In this document: positions 60,679 to 62,309 of the stretch, piece by piece | Numbering within the stretch: position 1 is the stretch's first letter | Layout: each line of letters opens with the position of its first letter | NCBI RefSeq assembly: GCF_024213665.1 | Contig: NZ_JANAVP010000039.1 | Coordinates: 1-62,309, forward strand | DNA length: 62,309 bases | Source of the DNA: Streptomyces sp. A3M-1-3 | GTDB taxonomy: Bacteria; Actinomycetota; Actinomycetes; Streptomycetales; Streptomycetaceae | Direction: 5' to 3' | Program-made: the position numbers and the translations under genes | Notes under the pieces: generated by a model | The model's database searches: none | What the model saw: the letters and a program-made list of their open reading frames with translations, nothing else | Told to the model about the DNA's origin: nothing

Positions 60679-61677
60679 TCAGCCGGCCGGCAGCAGCCCG
60701 ATCGCCCGATAGGCGGCATCGACCACGGGCCGCGCCATGGCCCGGGCCCGAGCCGCCCCGTCCCGGAGCACCCCGTCCAGATACCCGGGGTCGGCGCACA
60801 GCTCCGCATGCCGCGCCCGCAACGGCCGCATCAGCTCCACCACAGCCTCCGCGGCATCCTTCTTCAGCGCCCCGTACGAGGTGCAGCCGGCAGCCAGCCC
60901 CTCCGGCTCACCCCCGGTACAGGCCGCCAGTACATCGAGCAGATTCGCCACGCCGGGCTTGGCCGCGCGGTCGTACTCGACCTCCCGCCCGCTGTCCGTC
61001 ACGGCCCGCATCACTTTCTTGCGCACCACGTCGGGCTCGTCGAGCAGGTACACGATCCCGGCCGTTGTCTCGTGGGACTTGCCCATCTTCGCGGTCGGCT
61101 CCTGCAGATCCATGACGCGGGCCGCCACCTTGGGATGCGTGGCCTTCGGCACGACGAAGGTATGCCCGTACCGCTGGTTGAAGCGCACGGCCAGGTCGCG
61201 TGTCAGCTCCACATGCTGAGCCTGGTCGTCCCCCACCGGCACCTCATCCGTCCCGTAGGCCAGGATGTCGGCGGCCATCAGCACGGGATACGTCAGCAGC
61301 GACAGCCGCACACTCTGCCCGGCCGCTTGCGCCTGCGTGCCTTTCTCCTTGTACTGGATCATCCGCCGCAGCTCGCCGACGGTGGCCGTGCACTCCAGCA
61401 GATAGGAGAGTCTCGCGTGCTCGTCCACGTGACTCTGTACGAAAACGGTGCACCGCGCCGGATCCAGCCCGGCCGCGAGCAGCAGCGTGGCTGCCTGGCG
61501 GCTGAGCCGCCGTACCCGGGCCGGATCGTGCTCCACGGTGAGCGCATGCAGGTCCACCACACAGAACAGGGCATCGGCCCGGTACTGGTCGGTCTCGGCC
61601 CACTGCCGTACGGCCCCCAGGTAGTTGCCCAGCGTCAGGTGCCCGGTCGGCTTGACCCCGCTGAAGATCCGCGTCAT
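60679..61677 (-). CDS. trpS: Tryptophanyl-tRNA synthetase, attenuator-controlled
   Basis: Class Ic aminoacyl-tRNA synthetase of 332 aa. The HIGH-like motif is VKPTGHLTLGNYLGAVRQW and the KMSKS-like motif TAKMGKSHETT. Other family residues (DLHALT, QSHVDEHARLSYLLECTATV, GDDQAQHVELTRDLAVRFNQ) are present. A leader peptide with adjacent Trp codons and competing hairpins precede it, as described for the auxiliary, indolmycin-resistant TrpRS genes of Streptomyces. A second, housekeeping trpS would then be expected elsewhere. GGAGGTGGAGAG is a strong ribosome site before ATG 61677. Confidence 0.93.
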   Translation of the reverse strand: MTRIFSGVKPTGHLTLGNYLGAVRQWAETDQYRADALFCVVDLHALTVEHDPARVRRLSRQAATLLLAAGLDPARCTVFVQSHVDEHARLSYLLECTATVGELRRMIQYKEKGTQAQAAGQSVRLSLLTYPVLMAADILAYGTDEVPVGDDQAQHVELTRDLAVRFNQRYGHTFVVPKATHPKVAARVMDLQEPTAKMGKSHETTAGIVYLLDEPDVVRKKVMRAVTDSGREVEYDRAAKPGVANLLDVLAACTGGEPEGLAAGCTSYGALKKDAAEAVVELMRPLRARHAELCADPGYLDGVLRDGAARARAMARPVVDAAYRAIGLLPAG

Positions 61678-61742
61678 CTCTCCACCTCCTGATAGGAGCC
61701 GCCGCAGTCCGCGACCGGCCTCCCGGGTAGGGGAGAAACACC

Positions 61743-61767
61743 AACGGCCGCCGAAGCGGCGGCCGTT
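61743..61767 (-). terminator. trpS attenuator terminator
   Basis: AACGGCCGCCG (61743-61753) and CGGCGGCCGTT (61757-61767) form a perfect 11-bp stem with a 3-nt loop. On the minus strand it is followed by GGTGTTTCTCC, a modest T-rich tail. The leader hairpin (61787-61793 with 61798-61804) lies upstream, and 61787-61793 can instead pair with 61758-61764, giving an antiterminator that excludes this terminator. Confidence 0.85.
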
Positions 61768-61794
61768 GAATGCGTGCGTAAGCGCCGGCCGCCG

Positions 61795-61836
61795 TCAGGC
61801 GGCCCACCAACGAAGGGTGAACGCACGCGTAGTCAT
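61795..61836 (-). CDS. trpS leader peptide (two consecutive Trp codons)
   Basis: Thirteen-residue peptide MTTRAFTLRWWAA starting at ATG 61836. The TGG-TGG pair (61809-61804) lies in and beside the 3' arm of the first leader hairpin. Stalling of a ribosome here when charged tRNA-Trp is low would free 61787-61793 to form the antiterminator. TAGCCT (minus strand, 61848-61843) lies 6 nt before the ATG, so the message may be leaderless; no -35 is evident. Too short for automatic gene calling but strongly supported by structure. Confidence 0.85.
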   Translation of the reverse strand: MTTRAFTLRWWAA

Positions 61837-61876
61837 GCCCCCAGGCTAGCGCCGCAGACCCCGGCGCGCCCTTGGG

Positions 61877-61905
61877 TTGACACGTCCGGCGTGCCTACGT
61901 AGTGT
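61877..61905 (+). promoter_or_regulatory. Strong rRNA-operon promoter
   Basis: TTGACA (61877-61882), a 17-bp spacer and TAGTGT (61900-61905) match the Streptomyces vegetative (HrdB) consensus closely. Transcription would start near 61912 and run off the right edge. It is divergent from trpS. Confidence 0.85.
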
Positions 61906-61911
61906 TCTCCG

Positions 61912-62309
61912 AGTTGTCCGACGTGAGCGCCGACCCCGGTCGGTCCCCGGACAGCCATTCCGCAAGAACCATTCGAACGAACGACGTGTTGTCGTCTCGT
62001 TTTCATGCGTATTTGCGAATGAGGAATCCGCGTTCGACGAGCGCGGCCCCCGATTAGCTCGGGGGCGAGGATTCCGCTAATGTCTCACCTCGTCGGAACG
62101 GCCCAACGGCCGGAAAGACACTGCAGCAACTCCTGCTTCGCAGGGGGCCACTGACTGGGAATCAGGCCCGAAAGGATCTGATAGAGTCGGTAGCGCCGGA
62201 AAGGAAACGCGAAAGCGGGACCTGGAAGGCAGAAATCCCACTTCGACTGGGAATCGGACACGAAAGAGTCTGATAGAGTCGGAAACGCAAGACCGAAGGG
62301 AAGCGCCCG
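61912..62309 (+). other. rRNA operon leader and secondary promoters (16S gene lies beyond the edge)
   Basis: The last 400 bp contain no protein gene but have the landmarks of a Streptomyces rrn leader: two copies of a module beginning GACTGGGAATC and containing TCTGATAGAGTCGG (at 62153 and 62246, 93 bp apart), each with TAGAGT as a possible -10, and runs such as GGAAACGC/GAAAGCGGG that fit the processing stalk upstream of 16S. A hairpin CCCCCGA-TTAGC-TCGGGGG lies at 62047-62065. The mature 16S rRNA should start shortly after the window. Confidence 0.8.

Overview
The window is high-GC DNA with strong third-position GC bias, many GTG starts and many stop/start overlaps. It carries markers typical of Streptomyces: sigE-cseABC, lsr2, disA/radA, clpC, XRE-DUF397 regulator pairs and a mycelial-type trpS attenuator. 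It reads as the conserved core of a Streptomyces chromosome. From memory the gene order from about 17 kb to the right end resembles the S. coelicolor SCO333x-SCO339x region; I could not check this by alignment.

Region by region: (1) 0.1-3.8 kb is an OpuC/ProU-like osmoprotectant ABC importer whose ATPase is divergent from its two permeases and binding lipoprotein. (2) 3.9-17 kb is an accessory patch. It holds a decayed GNAT gene, a small secreted protein with a dedicated ABC exporter pair, a WhiJ-like XRE/DUF397 module, several gene relics, a frameshifted Tn3-family transposase fragment, and an SDR / SnoaL-like / LtrA / LysR group. (3) 17-25 kb holds an orphan complex I NuoD paralogue, a coupled pair of bacterial PH-domain membrane proteins, a MidA/NDUFAF7-type methyltransferase, a NarL-type two-component system and a threonine-aldolase-like PLP enzyme. 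(4) 25-33.7 kb is the cofactor operon DUF2520-panC-nadB-nadC-coaX, then a BlaI-type regulator, a GNAT-type ArgA and lsr2. (5) 34-38.5 kb has clpC with a ClgR-like box, a frameshifted leucine-rich gene and an M23 peptidase. (6) 38.5-43.3 kb has an AraC/VOC deletion chimera, the cell-envelope stress operon sigE-cseA-cseB-cseC (minus strand) and mutY. (7) 43.5-47.1 kb has a surface protein gene, disA and radA. (8) 47.3-54.4 kb has a one-polypeptide sigma/zinc-finger/TM/BACON protein, a Ppx/GppA phosphatase, a sugar-phosphate isomerase-like gene, a TetR regulator and ilvD. (9) 54.4-58.1 kb has a propeller relic, an SH3 protein, a tandem-repeat tract and an ABC-2 exporter with a leaderless, operator-overlapped start. 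(10) 58.1-62.3 kb has a secreted PHB-depolymerase-like esterase, proC, trpS behind a Trp-Trp leader-peptide attenuator, and the promoter/leader of an rRNA operon that runs off the right edge.

The most interesting non-genic structures are a dispersed intergenic element with terminal inverted repeats, whose CTAG ends supply the TAG stop codons of four abutting genes (copies at 23556, 44344, 52236, plus a solo end at 38980); the trpS attenuator; the palindrome over the start of the ABC ATPase at 56543; and a perfect 50-bp direct repeat with a 125-bp period near 55.8 kb.
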